This document shows positions 27,407 through 36,766 of a stretch of 64,000 bases of DNA, one piece after another; position 1 is the stretch's first letter; each line of letters starts with the position of its first letter. The notes below the pieces were generated by a model. The model saw nothing but the letters and a program-made list of their open reading frames with translations. It did not search any database and was not told where the DNA came from. Both the position numbers and the translations under genes were made by a program. Source of the DNA: Flagellimonas oceanensis (GTDB taxonomy: Bacteria > Bacteroidota > Bacteroidia > Flavobacteriales > Flavobacteriaceae); NCBI RefSeq assembly GCF_003992595.1, contig NZ_RZNA01000008.1, forward strand, positions 57,306 to 121,305, given 5' to 3'.

Positions 27407-28876
27407 ATGAAATTGGACCACACCAAAATATCAACGCTAGGTGAATTGAAATCAGCTGGCTATACAACCAAAAGCATTAAAGACGAGCTCAGGGAAAATC
27501 TCTTGGAGAAAATCTCCAAAGGAGAACAGGTGTTCGAAGGTGTCTGGGGGTACGAGAACTCGGTAATTCCAGAATTGGAAAGAGCGATTCTATCCAGACA
27601 CAACATTAATTTATTGGGATTGAGGGGGCAAGCAAAAACGCGTTTAGCCCGCTTGATGGTGCAACTTTTGGACGAATGGATGCCGATAGTGGAGGGTTCC
27701 GAAATCCACGATGACCCATTGGACCCTATTTCGAGATATGCCACGGAACTCATCAAAGAAAAAGGAGATGACACTCCAATTAGTTGGGTGCACAGAAGTG
27801 AACGTTTCTATGAAAAATTGGCCACACCAGATGTTACCGTAGCAGATTTAATTGGAGATGTAGATCCGATTAAAGCAGCCAATCTTAAGTTATCCTACGC
27901 GGATGACCGTGTGATTCATTTTGGAATGATACCCAGGGCCAACCGTTGTATTTTTGTGATCAATGAGCTCCCAGACCTTCAAGCAAGAATTCAAGTGGCC
28001 TTATTTAATATTCTTCAAGAAGGCGACATCCAGATTCGAGGGTTTAAACTGCGTTTGCATCTGGACATTCAATTTGTATTTACTGCAAACCCTGAGGATT
28101 ATACAAACAGAGGAAGTATTGTAACCCCATTGAAGGATAGAATCGGTTCACAAATTTTGACCCATTATCCGGAAAGCATCGAGATTGCGAAGAAGATTAC
28201 AAAACAAGAAGCACAGCTGGATAAGCGTCAGTCTGATTTTGTGTATGTACCGGAAATCGCGATGGATTTATTGGAACAAATCAGTTTTGAAGCCCGAAAT
28301 AGTGAATACGTAGATGCCAAAAGTGGTGTAAGTGCCCGTATGAGCATCACAGCTTTCGAAAATCTATTGAGTACCGCTGAACGTAGGGCCATTGTTGCCG
28401 GAGATGAAAAAACTTCTGTTCGTTTGAGTGATTTTATGGGTGTTGTGCCATCCATCACAGGGAAAATTGAGTTGGTTTACGAAGGAGAGCAGGAGGGCGC
28501 AGGTTCCGTTGCGGAGAATTTGATAGAAGATGCCGCTAAATCATTATTTCCGAGTTATTTCCCGAAAATTGAAAAGCTTCAGCGTAAAGAAGAGGAAAAC
28601 GAATATGATGAATTGGTCAGTTGGTTTTTTGATGGCGAGGGTTTTGACCTTTTGGACGACGAAAAAGAAGAGGACTATAAATCCAAACTGGATTCCATCG
28701 GCCCGCTCAACAATCTCATGAAAGAATATCAGCCTGAGGTTTCGAAAGAAGATGCTTATTTCCTAAAAGAACTGGTGCTTTGGGGACTGGTTGCCCATAA
28801 AAAACTGAGCAAACATCGCTTTGAGCAAGGCTATCAGTTCAAAGATCTCTACGGAAGTTACATCCGAGGGTTGTAG
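27407..28876 (+). CDS. MoxR/ChlI-like AAA+ ATPase
   Basis: A 489-residue AAA+ protein related to magnesium chelatase ChlI and MoxR. Walker A is GLRGQAKTRLARLM (about residue 71), Walker B is the hydrophobic stretch ending CIFVINELPDL (about 183), and sensor residues follow in FVFTANPEDYTNRG. The C-terminal helical region contains acidic EEEN and DDEKEED patches. With the vWA protein before it, it forms a two-gene unit like BchI/BchD- or RavA/ViaA-type systems. Cytosolic; substrate unknown. Confidence 0.9.
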   Translation: MKLDHTKISTLGELKSAGYTTKSIKDELRENLLEKISKGEQVFEGVWGYENSVIPELERAILSRHNINLLGLRGQAKTRLARLMVQLLDEWMPIVEGSEIHDDPLDPISRYATELIKEKGDDTPISWVHRSERFYEKLATPDVTVADLIGDVDPIKAANLKLSYADDRVIHFGMIPRANRCIFVINELPDLQARIQVALFNILQEGDIQIRGFKLRLHLDIQFVFTANPEDYTNRGSIVTPLKDRIGSQILTHYPESIEIAKKITKQEAQLDKRQSDFVYVPEIAMDLLEQISFEARNSEYVDAKSGVSARMSITAFENLLSTAERRAIVAGDEKTSVRLSDFMGVVPSITGKIELVYEGEQEGAGSVAENLIEDAAKSLFPSYFPKIEKLQRKEEENEYDELVSWFFDGEGFDLLDDEKEEDYKSKLDSIGPLNNLMKEYQPEVSKEDAYFLKELVLWGLVAHKKLSKHRFEQGYQFKDLYGSYIRGL

Positions 28877-28877
28877 C

Positions 28878-29360
28878 CTATTGCCAAATATTCAGGTTGT
28901 CGTTGTAGTTTTCAAAATTGTAAACGCCCACGTAGCGCTTTCTCAACCAAAAGGTATAAAGTGTTAGGATTGGCAAGATACTGTAAAGTACCACCGAAAG
29001 GGTAGCTACTGGTTTAAAAGTAGCTGGAATTACATGTTGTCCATATAGATTTATAGAATTCAAAACGGCGATGCTATCATATATTTTAAAGGCATATACA
29101 ATCATAATAGCGTAAAGTACGTACTCGATATTTCGCATTTTGGGGTCTGGCAGCTCATCTTCGGTAATTTTAAACCAAACCACATAGAGGTATAGAAAAT
29201 GAACAGATGTGAGTATGGGAAATATATAGTTATCAGCTTTTAAAAAGTAAAATTGATTGGTGTAAACGCCATAAAAGCTTAATACAATCAAGGTTAACAA
29301 AACCGCTGCACTAGCGAGAATATTTCTTTTCCAAGTGATGATTTTTGACAGGGTATTCAT
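28878..29360 (-). CDS. Four-helix membrane protein of unknown function
   Basis: About 160 residues from ATG 29360 (MNTLSKIITWKRNIL); the ORF extends 15 codons further but that extension looks unconserved. Four hydrophobic segments (about residues 13-33, 45-64, 76-97 and 115-136) alternate with short loops, and the C-terminus is hydrophilic (YVGVYNFENYNDN). No domain recognised. It converges on the MoxR-like gene with a one-base gap and has no obvious terminator. Confidence 0.7.
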   Translation of the reverse strand: MNTLSKIITWKRNILASAAVLLTLIVLSFYGVYTNQFYFLKADNYIFPILTSVHFLYLYVVWFKITEDELPDPKMRNIEYVLYAIMIVYAFKIYDSIAVLNSINLYGQHVIPATFKPVATLSVVLYSILPILTLYTFWLRKRYVGVYNFENYNDNLNIWQ

Positions 29361-29507
29361 ATTACTTTGAGAATTTGGGACTTTGATAGCATAAAGAACG
29401 GGCATTTTATAAGACTATTTCAAAGAAATCGATGACCCGTAAACAATGTTGGATAATGCGAAAAATCCGACATGAAAGTCCAAAAAACTGATACGTAAAT
29501 GATTTGT

Positions 29508-30392
29508 CTACTCAAAAAGATCTGAAGACAGATAGCGGTCCCCTCGATCACAAACAATGGACACAATAGTGCCACTTTCCAAAGTTTCGGCCAAACGTAG
29601 GGCAACGGTGGCAGCTCCGCCACTGCTCATACCTGAAAATATACCTTCTTCCTTAGCCAATCGCTTCGCCATTTCCGTGGCATCTTGCTCACTGACCTCC
29701 ATTACGGTATCCACTTTGGACGGATTAAAGATTTTTGGAAGATATTCTTTCGGCCACTTGCGTATACCTGGTATTTTGGAATCATCGGTAGGCTGTACCC
29801 CGACGATTTGAACATTGGGATTCTGCTCTTTCAAATAGGTAGAAGTCCCCATTATGGTTCCCGTAGTCCCCATGCTGGATACAAAATGAGTGATTTTCCC
29901 ATTGGTATCCCTCCAAATTTCAGGGCCTGTGGTTTTGTAATGTGCCTTCCAATTATCATCATTCGAAAATTGGTTCAGCATTTTAAAGCCTTCTTCTTTT
30001 ACTTTGGCTTCAGCATAATCCCTGGCACCTTCAATCCCGACATCAGCAGGTGTCAAAGTAACTTTTGCACCATAGGCCTTCATGGTCTGTACCCGCTCCT
30101 TGGTAGAGTTTTCAGGCATCACAAGCTCAATATCCAGCCCAAAAAGACCTGCAATCATGGCCAAGCCAATACCTGTATTTCCACTTGTGGCTTCTATTAA
30201 TTTAGTTTCCTTGGTAAAATCTCCACGTTCCAGCCCACTTTTGATCATATTATAGGCAGGCCTATCTTTCACGCTTCCTCCAGGGTTGTTCCCTTCAAGC
30301 TTAAAAAGGATTTTTACATTTGGATTGGTGTTCAATACTTTGGATTCCACCAAAGGGGTGTTTCCGATAAGGTCTAGTATGCTGTTAGACAT
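29508..30392 (-). CDS. cysM: Cysteine synthase
   Basis: PLP-dependent O-acetylserine sulfhydrylase making cysteine from sulfide. The 294 residues show the PLP Lys in [16 protein letters not shown] (about residue 41), [10 protein letters not shown] (about 70), [18 protein letters not shown] and [12 protein letters not shown]. The length and VKDRPA motif favour CysM over CysK, but the two cannot be separated firmly. It overlaps the upstream cysE end by 8 bp, so serine acetylation and sulfhydrylation are encoded together. Confidence 0.93.
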   Translation of the reverse strand: MSNSILDLIGNTPLVESKVLNTNPNVKILFKLEGNNPGGSVKDRPAYNMIKSGLERGDFTKETKLIEATSGNTGIGLAMIAGLFGLDIELVMPENSTKERVQTMKAYGAKVTLTPADVGIEGARDYAEAKVKEEGFKMLNQFSNDDNWKAHYKTTGPEIWRDTNGKITHFVSSMGTTGTIMGTSTYLKEQNPNVQIVGVQPTDDSKIPGIRKWPKEYLPKIFNPSKVDTVMEVSEQDATEMAKRLAKEEGIFSGMSSGGAATVALRLAETLESGTIVSIVCDRGDRYLSSDLFE

Positions 30393-31176
30393 TTGGGGTT
30401 GTCTTTATTTTGATTTCTGGTTTATGATAAACTTTTGAGTTGGGCGGTACGGATTCTGTTATCCAAGCATTACCACCGATGATGGAATTCGCTCCAACTA
30501 CGGTTTCTCCACCCAAAATAGTAGCATTGGCGTAAATGGTGACATTGTTTTCGATAGTGGGATGTCGCTTGGTTTTCTCCAAATTCTTGGCTACATAGAG
30601 CGCTCCCAGAGTAACCCCTTGATAAATTTTCACATTATCATGTATTATGGCAGTTTCCCCGATAACCACACCTGTAGCATGATCGATAAAAAAGGACTTT
30701 CCAATCTTTGCGCCAGGGTTGATATCCACACCTGTTTGTCGGTGCGCATATTCGGTCATCATGCGTGGAATCAATGGAACACCTTCCTCATAGAGTTCGT
30801 GAGCCAATCTATAAATGGCAATGGCATAAAATCCAGGGTAGGCCATATAAATTTCTTGCAGGGAAAGAGAAGCCGGGTCACAATTCAGTATCGCTTCAGC
30901 ATCCAGATTCAAGTTTTCAAGGATTTGCGGCAAATGGGCTACATAATTTCCCCAGAGTTCCTCGCTCGGTTTTTCCAGGTCCCAACATGCCATATCCATC
31001 AACACATTGAATTTTTTCTCCAACAGTTCCAAGTTGACGGCAACTGGTGTGTTGGCATCGAATAAAGTATAGAATAATGTGTCCGTGAAGTTCTCTGTTT
31101 CCTGCTTTAACCGATAATCCAGATAAGGCAGTTTTTTGTGCCTATTGAGTTCGGCAATAATTTTATCCTTGTCCAT
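30385..31176 (-). CDS. cysE: Serine O-acetyltransferase
   Basis: Acetylates serine with acetyl-CoA, supplying CysM. From ATG 31176 the protein is 263 residues ([18 protein letters not shown]); the ORF begins ten codons earlier. The N-terminal helical part is followed by a hexapeptide beta-helix from about residue 145, with [15 protein letters not shown], the catalytic [14 protein letters not shown] and [13 protein letters not shown]. It is of the long-N-terminal plant/Bacteroidota type. It is the first gene of the cysE-cysM pair. Confidence 0.93.
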   Translation of the reverse strand: MDKDKIIAELNRHKKLPYLDYRLKQETENFTDTLFYTLFDANTPVAVNLELLEKKFNVLMDMACWDLEKPSEELWGNYVAHLPQILENLNLDAEAILNCDPASLSLQEIYMAYPGFYAIAIYRLAHELYEEGVPLIPRMMTEYAHRQTGVDINPGAKIGKSFFIDHATGVVIGETAIIHDNVKIYQGVTLGALYVAKNLEKTKRHPTIENNVTIYANATILGGETVVGANSIIGGNAWITESVPPNSKVYHKPEIKIKTTPNV

Positions 31177-31268
31177 ACTGCTCTGTATTGTCTTAAAATT
31201 AGACAAATCCTTACCATGCGAAGGTATAAAAGGCTAACTTTAGTTTAAAAATAACATATTATCGATAT

Positions 31269-31952
31269 ATGACATCCAATGTTACAATATCCAAAGAGGT
31301 TTTTGATTTTTTGGACGAATTGAAGAACAATAACAATCGGGATTGGTTTGAAGCACATAAACCTGAATTCAAAAAGCGTCAATCTGAGGTCAAAGCATTT
31401 CTTGAAGCGGCCAAACTCAATTTGAACCATCATGATGAGATTGAGAAAATGAAGTTGTTTCGTATTTATCGGGATGTTCGTTTTTCCAAAGACAAAACAC
31501 CGTACAAAACCCATTTTGCTGGATTCTTTTCCAGATTAGGTGCTCACTTAAGGGGTGGTTACTACATTCACATCAAACCAGGGGAGTCATTTTTAGGTGC
31601 CGGATTCTGGGCTCCAAACAAGGAAGATTTATTCCGCATACGAAAAGAACTGGAAATGGATGCCGATGAATTCCGCGAAGTCATCAATCAAAAAGAATTG
31701 AAAGCCGTTTGGGGAGAATTGAGAGGGGAAGAATTAAAAACCGCTCCAATAGGTTTTGACAAAGAGCATCCAGACATCGACCTCATTCGAAAAAAACAGT
31801 TCGTGTTCATGCGTCAACTTTCTGACAAAGAAGTGCTTTCGGCTTCATTTTTAAACGAAGTGGATATGTCATTCAAGGCTATACGCCCTTATTTTGACTT
31901 GATGAGCGATATCCTTACCACCAATTTGAACGGGGAATCAGTTTTGGAATAG
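31269..31952 (+). CDS. DUF2461 family protein
   Basis: A 227-residue protein of the TIGR02453/DUF2461 family, recognised by FLDELKNNNNRDWFEAHKPEF (split) near residue 13, the block FRIYRDVRFSKDKTPYKTHFAGFFSR (from about 65) and YYIHIKPGESFLGAGFW (about 98). The family is widespread in bacteria and fungi, with no established activity. It converges on the next gene with a 15-bp tail overlap. Confidence 0.92.
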   Translation: MTSNVTISKEVFDFLDELKNNNNRDWFEAHKPEFKKRQSEVKAFLEAAKLNLNHHDEIEKMKLFRIYRDVRFSKDKTPYKTHFAGFFSRLGAHLRGGYYIHIKPGESFLGAGFWAPNKEDLFRIRKELEMDADEFREVINQKELKAVWGELRGEELKTAPIGFDKEHPDIDLIRKKQFVFMRQLSDKEVLSASFLNEVDMSFKAIRPYFDLMSDILTTNLNGESVLE

Positions 31953-32351
31953 GGTTTCTTCTTCCAATATTTGAATTTGATCTTTTAGGCGCTCCACCAC
32001 CATATTCATCATTCTTTTGTTCAAAGCAGAGGAATTGGTAATATAATCGCGGTATTCCTCCACGGTAAACTGGCCAATGATCATTCCCTTTAGGGAATTC
32101 CTGAATTTAATATCCTTTTGGATGGCTCGCTCAATGTATTGGAACTTTTTCTCCAAAGAAAGTTCGTAGAAAACTCCCTTATGCTTGTTTGCATAATTCT
32201 TGAAAGCCTCTACCAATAAATAGTTTTGGAGTTTAATTACGGGGCGAAGCGTCTTGTTCTGGAAATGCTCATCAAACCCCATTTGGCTGTTAAAATGTGA
32301 CTCGGGAATGCTTGGACGGATGTCCAATCTACGGTCGGATTGTGAATCCAT
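31938..32351 (-). CDS. Conserved flavobacterial protein of unknown function
   Basis: A 137-residue, mainly helical soluble protein: RPVIKLQNYLLVEAFKNYANKHKGVFYEL (in parts) then IERAIQKDIKFRNSLKGMIIGQFTVEEYRDY and a C-terminal MNMVVERLKDQIQILEEE helix. No signal peptide or membrane segment. From memory, databases label relatives as glyoxalase, which nothing in this sequence supports. Transcribed from the 125-bp gap it shares with the DUF72 gene. Confidence 0.75.
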   Translation of the reverse strand: MDSQSDRRLDIRPSIPESHFNSQMGFDEHFQNKTLRPVIKLQNYLLVEAFKNYANKHKGVFYELSLEKKFQYIERAIQKDIKFRNSLKGMIIGQFTVEEYRDYITNSSALNKRMMNMVVERLKDQIQILEEETLFQN

Positions 32352-32476
32352 GGTTGTGATTTTTAATAAAATTACAGAATGATGAATCCCACACTTTTAA
32401 ATATGGCAATAGTTGTCAACGATGTTATGAACAACCTTTTTGAATTCACTATTTTAGAGCCAAAGTAAGCTGCAAA

Positions 32477-33376
32477 ATGAAATTCGGAAAAGTAGACCAC
32501 CCAGAACATATAGATTTTAGCATGCCACCCGACCATCCTGATACCTCGGTGGTGTTGTCCAAAACCAAAACAGGTGCAAAGCCCAAAATTCATGTCGGCT
32601 GCGCCAAATGGAACCGACAAGACCTTAAGAATTTCTATCCTCGAGGTACAAAGGATGAACTGGAATACTACTCCTCACAATTCAACAGTATTGAGCTGAA
32701 TGCCACCTTCTATCGCATATTTCCTGGAGAACAGTATGAAAAATGGCGTGACAAAACTCCTGACGGTTTTAAGTTTTTTCCAAAAATGACCAATGAGGTA
32801 AGCCATTTGCGCCGAATGAACGATAAGGCACTGGAAGCTGCCGATCGTTACTTGGAAGTGACACCATTACTCGGAGATAAACTGGGCACCATATTTTTAC
32901 AGATGCACAACAACTTTGGCCCCAAAAATTGGGATAGGGTAGTGCGCTTTGTGGAATACTGGCCCAAAGAGTTTCCGCTGGCCATGGAATTCCGGCACAC
33001 TGACTGGTTCAACGATGAAAAAGTAGCTCAAGAATTATATCACTTACTCGAAGAAAACAACATTGCCAACATATTAGTGGATACCGCGGGTAGGAGGGAC
33101 CTCATGCACATGCGATTAACCAAGAATGAAGCTTTTGTTCGCTATGTGGGCGCCAATCACGAATCGGATTATCCTCGCTTGGATGATTGGATTGATCGTT
33201 TGTCTTCTTGGATGGATATGGGGTTGGAAAACATTCACTTCTTTGTGCATCAGAATCTTGAGTTAGAGTCTCCTTTGTTATCCGCATACTTCATAAAGCA
33301 ACTAAATAGCAAATTGGGCTTTGATTTACACATTCCCAAGACCACTTTGCCCTCTCAAAAGGGTTTATTCGATTAA
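32477..33376 (+). CDS. DUF72 family TIM-barrel protein
   Basis: A 299-residue protein of the YecE/DUF72 family: HVGCAKWNRQDLKNFYPRG (about residue 34), EYYSSQFNSIELNATFYRIFP (split; about 53), FKFFPKMTNEVSHLRRM (about 92), LGTIFLQMHNNFGP and LAMEFRHTDWF. The family has a TIM-barrel fold; its biochemical activity is not settled. Preceded by a 30-residue N-terminal stretch that is less conserved but starts with a plausible ATG. Stands alone. Confidence 0.9.
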   Translation: MKFGKVDHPEHIDFSMPPDHPDTSVVLSKTKTGAKPKIHVGCAKWNRQDLKNFYPRGTKDELEYYSSQFNSIELNATFYRIFPGEQYEKWRDKTPDGFKFFPKMTNEVSHLRRMNDKALEAADRYLEVTPLLGDKLGTIFLQMHNNFGPKNWDRVVRFVEYWPKEFPLAMEFRHTDWFNDEKVAQELYHLLEENNIANILVDTAGRRDLMHMRLTKNEAFVRYVGANHESDYPRLDDWIDRLSSWMDMGLENIHFFVHQNLELESPLLSAYFIKQLNSKLGFDLHIPKTTLPSQKGLFD

Positions 33377-33513
33377 AAGACCACAATTTGATCAAGTTTA
33401 AAATCTTGGGCATTTAAAATTATTCACTCAATATTTGGGTTGTAGAAATTATCTCAAATTCGTAATTCGCATCAATTAAGGGGTTTACCGATAAAATCTT
33501 CAAAGGATTCCGT

Positions 33514-33521
33514 TAACTTTG
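33514..33521 (+). promoter_or_regulatory. -7 element before the acyl-CoA thioesterase gene
   Basis: TAACTTTG, a match to TAnnTTTG, 25 bp before the ATG at 33547. A -33 TTG is not clear. The remaining sequence between 33377 and 33546 is AT-rich with no other recognised signal. Confidence 0.45.
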
Positions 33522-33546
33522 CACTTTAATTATAAAAGTTTCAACT

Positions 33547-33966
33547 ATGCGATTTCATACAAGGAAATGGGTAAAGCCGGAGGATTTGAACGCCAATGGA
33601 ACACTGTTTGGAGGTAAGGTTTTGGCCTGGATAGACGAAGAAGCCGTTCTTTACAGCATTATACAGCTCGAGAACAAGAAAATTGTGACCAAATATATGT
33701 CTGAAATCAATTTTATGAGCACTGCCCACGAGGGAGACATCATAGAAATTGGTATTGAAGTAATAAAATTCGGGGTCACCTCAATTTCGCTTAACTGTGA
33801 AGTTAGGAATAAGATGACCCACGAAAGTATTGTTACGGTCGACAATATTATTATGGTCAACCTAGATGAGAACGGTAATCCCAAGGCTCACGGCAAAACG
33901 AAAATAGAATACGTTAAGGACCGCTTGGCCAAAAAGGAAAAAGAAGAGGAAAAGGCCGCTTCTTAG
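33547..33966 (+). CDS. Acyl-CoA thioesterase (hotdog fold)
   Basis: A 139-residue single-hotdog thioesterase of the YciA/BFIT type. The catalytic region is DLNANGTLFGGKVLAWIDEEA (split; from about residue 14), with the Asn/Asp pair typical of the family, and the strand ITSISLNCEVRN follows (position about 78). Likely hydrolyses acyl-CoAs to regulate CoA pools. The Lys/Glu-rich C-terminus is common in Bacteroidota homologues. Its end overlaps the convergent dipeptidase gene by 4 bp. Confidence 0.92.
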   Translation: MRFHTRKWVKPEDLNANGTLFGGKVLAWIDEEAVLYSIIQLENKKIVTKYMSEINFMSTAHEGDIIEIGIEVIKFGVTSISLNCEVRNKMTHESIVTVDNIIMVNLDENGNPKAHGKTKIEYVKDRLAKKEKEEEKAAS

Positions 33967-35252
33967 TTCAAGGTTTGGGCTATTGCCTGAACTTCGTCCA
34001 GAACTCTTAGCAAGTTACCGCCCCATAATTTAGCTATTTCTTCTTCGGTATAGCCTCGCTTTACAAGTTCCAAGGTTACGTTGAAGGTTTCAGAAGCATC
34101 TGACCATCCTTCAATACCACCACCTCCGTCAAAATCGGAGCTGATACCTACGTGATCAATTCCAATCAAATCCACCATGTAGTCGATGTGGTCCACAAAG
34201 TCGGATACATTCACTGCTGGTGGTACATTGGGGTCTGTTTCGGCCACGCCTTCTCCAATTTCCCTGATTTTACGATAGTTGTCAAAAAATTCTTCACGCT
34301 GTTCATCAGTTAGCGTTGAAAACTGGGAACGCTCGTACCACTGTACTCCAAGGGAATCAGCTACTTTTTTGTAAACTTCGCTCATGTATGCGGAACGCGC
34401 CTCACTCTTTTCAGTACTTATATAAGAACCCAGAGCTACGGTTTGTACAACACCTCCGTTTTCTTTCATCATCATCAATTGCTCATCATCCATATTTCGG
34501 CTGTGACCACAAAGCGCCTTGGCTGAAGAGTGCGAAGCGATAATTGGCGCTTTGGTAAGCTCGATCATCTGCTTCATGGCTTCTTTGGATGGGTGGGACA
34601 CATCAATCATGATACCCACTCGGTTCATTTCGGCGACGGCCTCTTTGCCTAGGTCACTTAGACCATTGTGAAGCCAAACGCTGTCCCTTTCACCAGTGTT
34701 GGAGTCACTGAACTGGCTATGTCCATTGTGTGCCAAGGAGATGTAACGCGCACCACGTTCTTGGTATTCTTCAATTTTTGAAATGTCTTCTCCAATAGGA
34801 TAGGCATTTTCCACACCGATCATGGCCACTTTTTTTCCGGATGCTACGATACGTCTTACATCATCAGATGTCAAAGCAAGTTCAATCTCTTCTGGGGCAA
34901 TTTCCTCACAAAGTCTGTGAATTGCCTCAAATTTGGAGATTGCATTCTCCGAAGCTTTGGCATAACCCTCAGGCGTCAATTCACCTTGCCCAGTGTACAC
35001 GATAAACCATGCCACATCCAGTCCGCCTTCTTTCATTTTAGGGATGTTGACCTGAGTGTCCAAGTTTTGAGTGTAGTTGATGCTGTCCGTGAAGTTCTGG
35101 ACATTGATATCATCATGCGTATCAATCGTAATCACGGAATCATGAATCCTTTGGGCTTTTTCTTCCAAGGTTTCCGTTTTTTCTGCTTTTTCTTTCTTTT
35201 CTCCGCAGGAGATAAATAATGTAATACTAAGGAATAGATAGAAATATTTCAT
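33963..35252 (-). CDS. M19 family membrane dipeptidase (lipoprotein)
   Basis: A 429-residue exported lipoprotein: signal MKYFYLFLSITLFISCGEK with lipobox Cys at about residue 16, a Glu/Lys-rich linker, then a renal-dipeptidase-type metallopeptidase. Zinc ligands appear as TIDTHDDIN, the bridging Glu in MIGVENAYPIG, His in IDVSHPSKEAM and IIASHSSAKALC, and the Asp in GISSDFDGGG. It should cleave dipeptides, possibly with a D-residue, on the outer cell surface or in the periplasm. Confidence 0.94.
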   Translation of the reverse strand: MKYFYLFLSITLFISCGEKKEKAEKTETLEEKAQRIHDSVITIDTHDDINVQNFTDSINYTQNLDTQVNIPKMKEGGLDVAWFIVYTGQGELTPEGYAKASENAISKFEAIHRLCEEIAPEEIELALTSDDVRRIVASGKKVAMIGVENAYPIGEDISKIEEYQERGARYISLAHNGHSQFSDSNTGERDSVWLHNGLSDLGKEAVAEMNRVGIMIDVSHPSKEAMKQMIELTKAPIIASHSSAKALCGHSRNMDDEQLMMMKENGGVVQTVALGSYISTEKSEARSAYMSEVYKKVADSLGVQWYERSQFSTLTDEQREEFFDNYRKIREIGEGVAETDPNVPPAVNVSDFVDHIDYMVDLIGIDHVGISSDFDGGGGIEGWSDASETFNVTLELVKRGYTEEEIAKLWGGNLLRVLDEVQAIAQTLN

Positions 35253-35381
35253 TGGGTTGGTTTTTTACACATACAAATAACGCAATTTGACAACAATATC
35301 CGAATACTACGGAACAATAAATTGTAATCCCTCAACTAAATCAACATTTTTAGAGGAATTAATAACCATTACTGTAAAAAA

Positions 35382-36161
35382 TTGGGAACACGTGAATTGT
35401 TAACGTACCTGGAAAAGTTGGAAATAGGATTGAGTTCTTTTTCCTACGAAGAATTGGGTGTTGTGGAAGCTGGCGAGCTCAAAAAATCTTTTGAAATTTT
35501 TAAAATAGGGCTGGAGAACAAAGTCTTCGGAATTTCGGAAATGAGACAGCTCGAAAGCATCTACGAGAAAGTGGGCATCCAAAGTCCTGAGAGACGTCAA
35601 TTTAATGAAGTTGACACCTACAAACTTCTTACGTTGCTCAACTCACTGGAAGACACCACATTATCCAACACCCAAAAGAAACTGTTGGAAGAGCTTAGAA
35701 AACTAGCGCAACAATCGCAGGAACAACCTCAAGATCAGCATAAAAATACCGACCGTATGTCCACCGATTTTGAATTTATAGAAAAGAGCCTTCAGGCTGG
35801 GTTTTCTTCCCAAAACATCGATTTGCAACCCGTTTTGGAAGATTGCATGGGCCAGATGGAGCTATTGGAAGAACTGGTTCGCATGTTCAAGCAAAATATC
35901 TGGGAATTCATTGGCAGTGCCAAAGTCAACCTGATGAACGAAGATTTTGCCGCTCTGGAATTGGCATGTCAAAAAATCATACCATCACTTCGAATGATGA
36001 AGACCAACGGACTTTTGGAAGTGACCCAACAGGTTTCAAGATTGTGCAAAACTGACAAAGACATGAGGCACCTCAATTTCCTTTATGATCAATTTTTGCA
36101 AGAATACCCCCGTATTCAGGAGCAGATAGATTTTGAAATGGAAGTGTTCCGAACAATGTAA
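35382..36161 (+). CDS. Hpt-like helical protein lacking the phospho-histidine
   Basis: A 259-residue soluble helical protein starting at TTG 35382 (another in-frame TTG follows at 35397). The C-terminal 100 residues (from ELLEELVRMFKQNIWEFI) resemble an Hpt phosphotransfer bundle: helix, acidic loop, then ALELACQKIIPSLRMM where Hpt proteins carry AHxLKG; no His is present there. The N-terminal part is acidic and helical. It may act in two-component regulation as a decoy or scaffold. Family uncertain. Confidence 0.7.
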   Translation: MGTRELLTYLEKLEIGLSSFSYEELGVVEAGELKKSFEIFKIGLENKVFGISEMRQLESIYEKVGIQSPERRQFNEVDTYKLLTLLNSLEDTTLSNTQKKLLEELRKLAQQSQEQPQDQHKNTDRMSTDFEFIEKSLQAGFSSQNIDLQPVLEDCMGQMELLEELVRMFKQNIWEFIGSAKVNLMNEDFAALELACQKIIPSLRMMKTNGLLEVTQQVSRLCKTDKDMRHLNFLYDQFLQEYPRIQEQIDFEMEVFRTM

Positions 36162-36173
36162 AAAACATATACC

Positions 36174-36527
36174 ATGGCGACCAACAAACTTCCCAAGTAT
36201 CTTCAAAGTATTTTCTATCCGCTATTTCAGCACACTGAGGACCTTGAATGCCGATTACTGTTGATGAACGAAATGTTGGAAGTAGGGGACAGAAAGGAAA
36301 TTCCTTTTCTTACGGAGTTGGAGTCGCATGACAATCCTATCATCAGCAATAAAGCATTCGAAATCAAGAAAGAACTTCAATCCAAATTAGGCGTAATGTC
36401 CGAAACGGAAAGACGACGATTGCCAATGAACCTATGTTTCATCTATGATGAATTCAATATTAGACCCAGTAAAGTAGACAAAGACCTGGATTTTGAAGTG
36501 GAACTGGATATTCTGAACATGAAATAA
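36174..36527 (+). CDS. Small helical protein of unknown function
   Basis: A 117-residue protein, 12 bp after the Hpt-like gene and probably cotranscribed. It is rich in acidic residues and helices (QHTEDLECRLLLMNEMLEVGD; ELESHDNPIISNKAFEIKKEL), with an SIFYPLFQ start and ends in VELDILNMK. HEAT-like packing is possible but not demonstrable. No signal peptide. I do not recognise the family; the neighbour suggests a link to signalling. Confidence 0.7.
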   Translation: MATNKLPKYLQSIFYPLFQHTEDLECRLLLMNEMLEVGDRKEIPFLTELESHDNPIISNKAFEIKKELQSKLGVMSETERRRLPMNLCFIYDEFNIRPSKVDKDLDFEVELDILNMK

Positions 36528-36535
36528 GAAAGCCA

Positions 36536-36565
36536 TTTCACCACCCAAAGTAGGTGTTTCACCAC
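36536..36565 (+). promoter_or_regulatory. 9-bp direct repeat, possible regulator site
   Basis: TTTCACCAC occurs at 36536-36544 and again at 36557-36565, exactly 21 bp apart (two helical turns). Such spacing is typical of sites for LytTR- or OmpR-type regulators. It lies about 75-100 bp before the first microprotein ATG and ahead of an AT-rich TATAATCTTTATAT segment at 36580-36593 that could serve as promoter. Confidence 0.4.
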
Positions 36566-36640
36566 AATTTGAAATGACCATATAATCTTTATATCGAAAG
36601 AACGTTATAATCTAAACCCCGAACAAAACCAAAGATTACC

Positions 36641-36739
36641 ATGTTATACGATACCTACGGCGAAGAATACTTGGCTTTTTTACAAGAACTGAACGAAATA
36701 TTGACCATAAACGAACTTGCCGAACTCGACTATTTATAG
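36641..36739 (+). CDS. Microprotein A (32 residues)
   Basis: A 33-codon frame beginning MLYDTYGEEYLAFLQELNEI and ending ELAELDYL. Very acidic, no signal peptide, likely one amphipathic helix. Its segment EYLAFLQELNEIL aligns without gaps with AYLNFIQDLKDML of the next small ORF: 6 of 13 identical, most others conservative. Two related short frames in tandem between a putative regulatory repeat and a strong terminator make real genes likely. I know no family. Confidence 0.6.
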   Translation: MLYDTYGEEYLAFLQELNEILTINELAELDYL

Positions 36740-36766
36740 TAAACAAACACCCCAAAATTTGTTACC

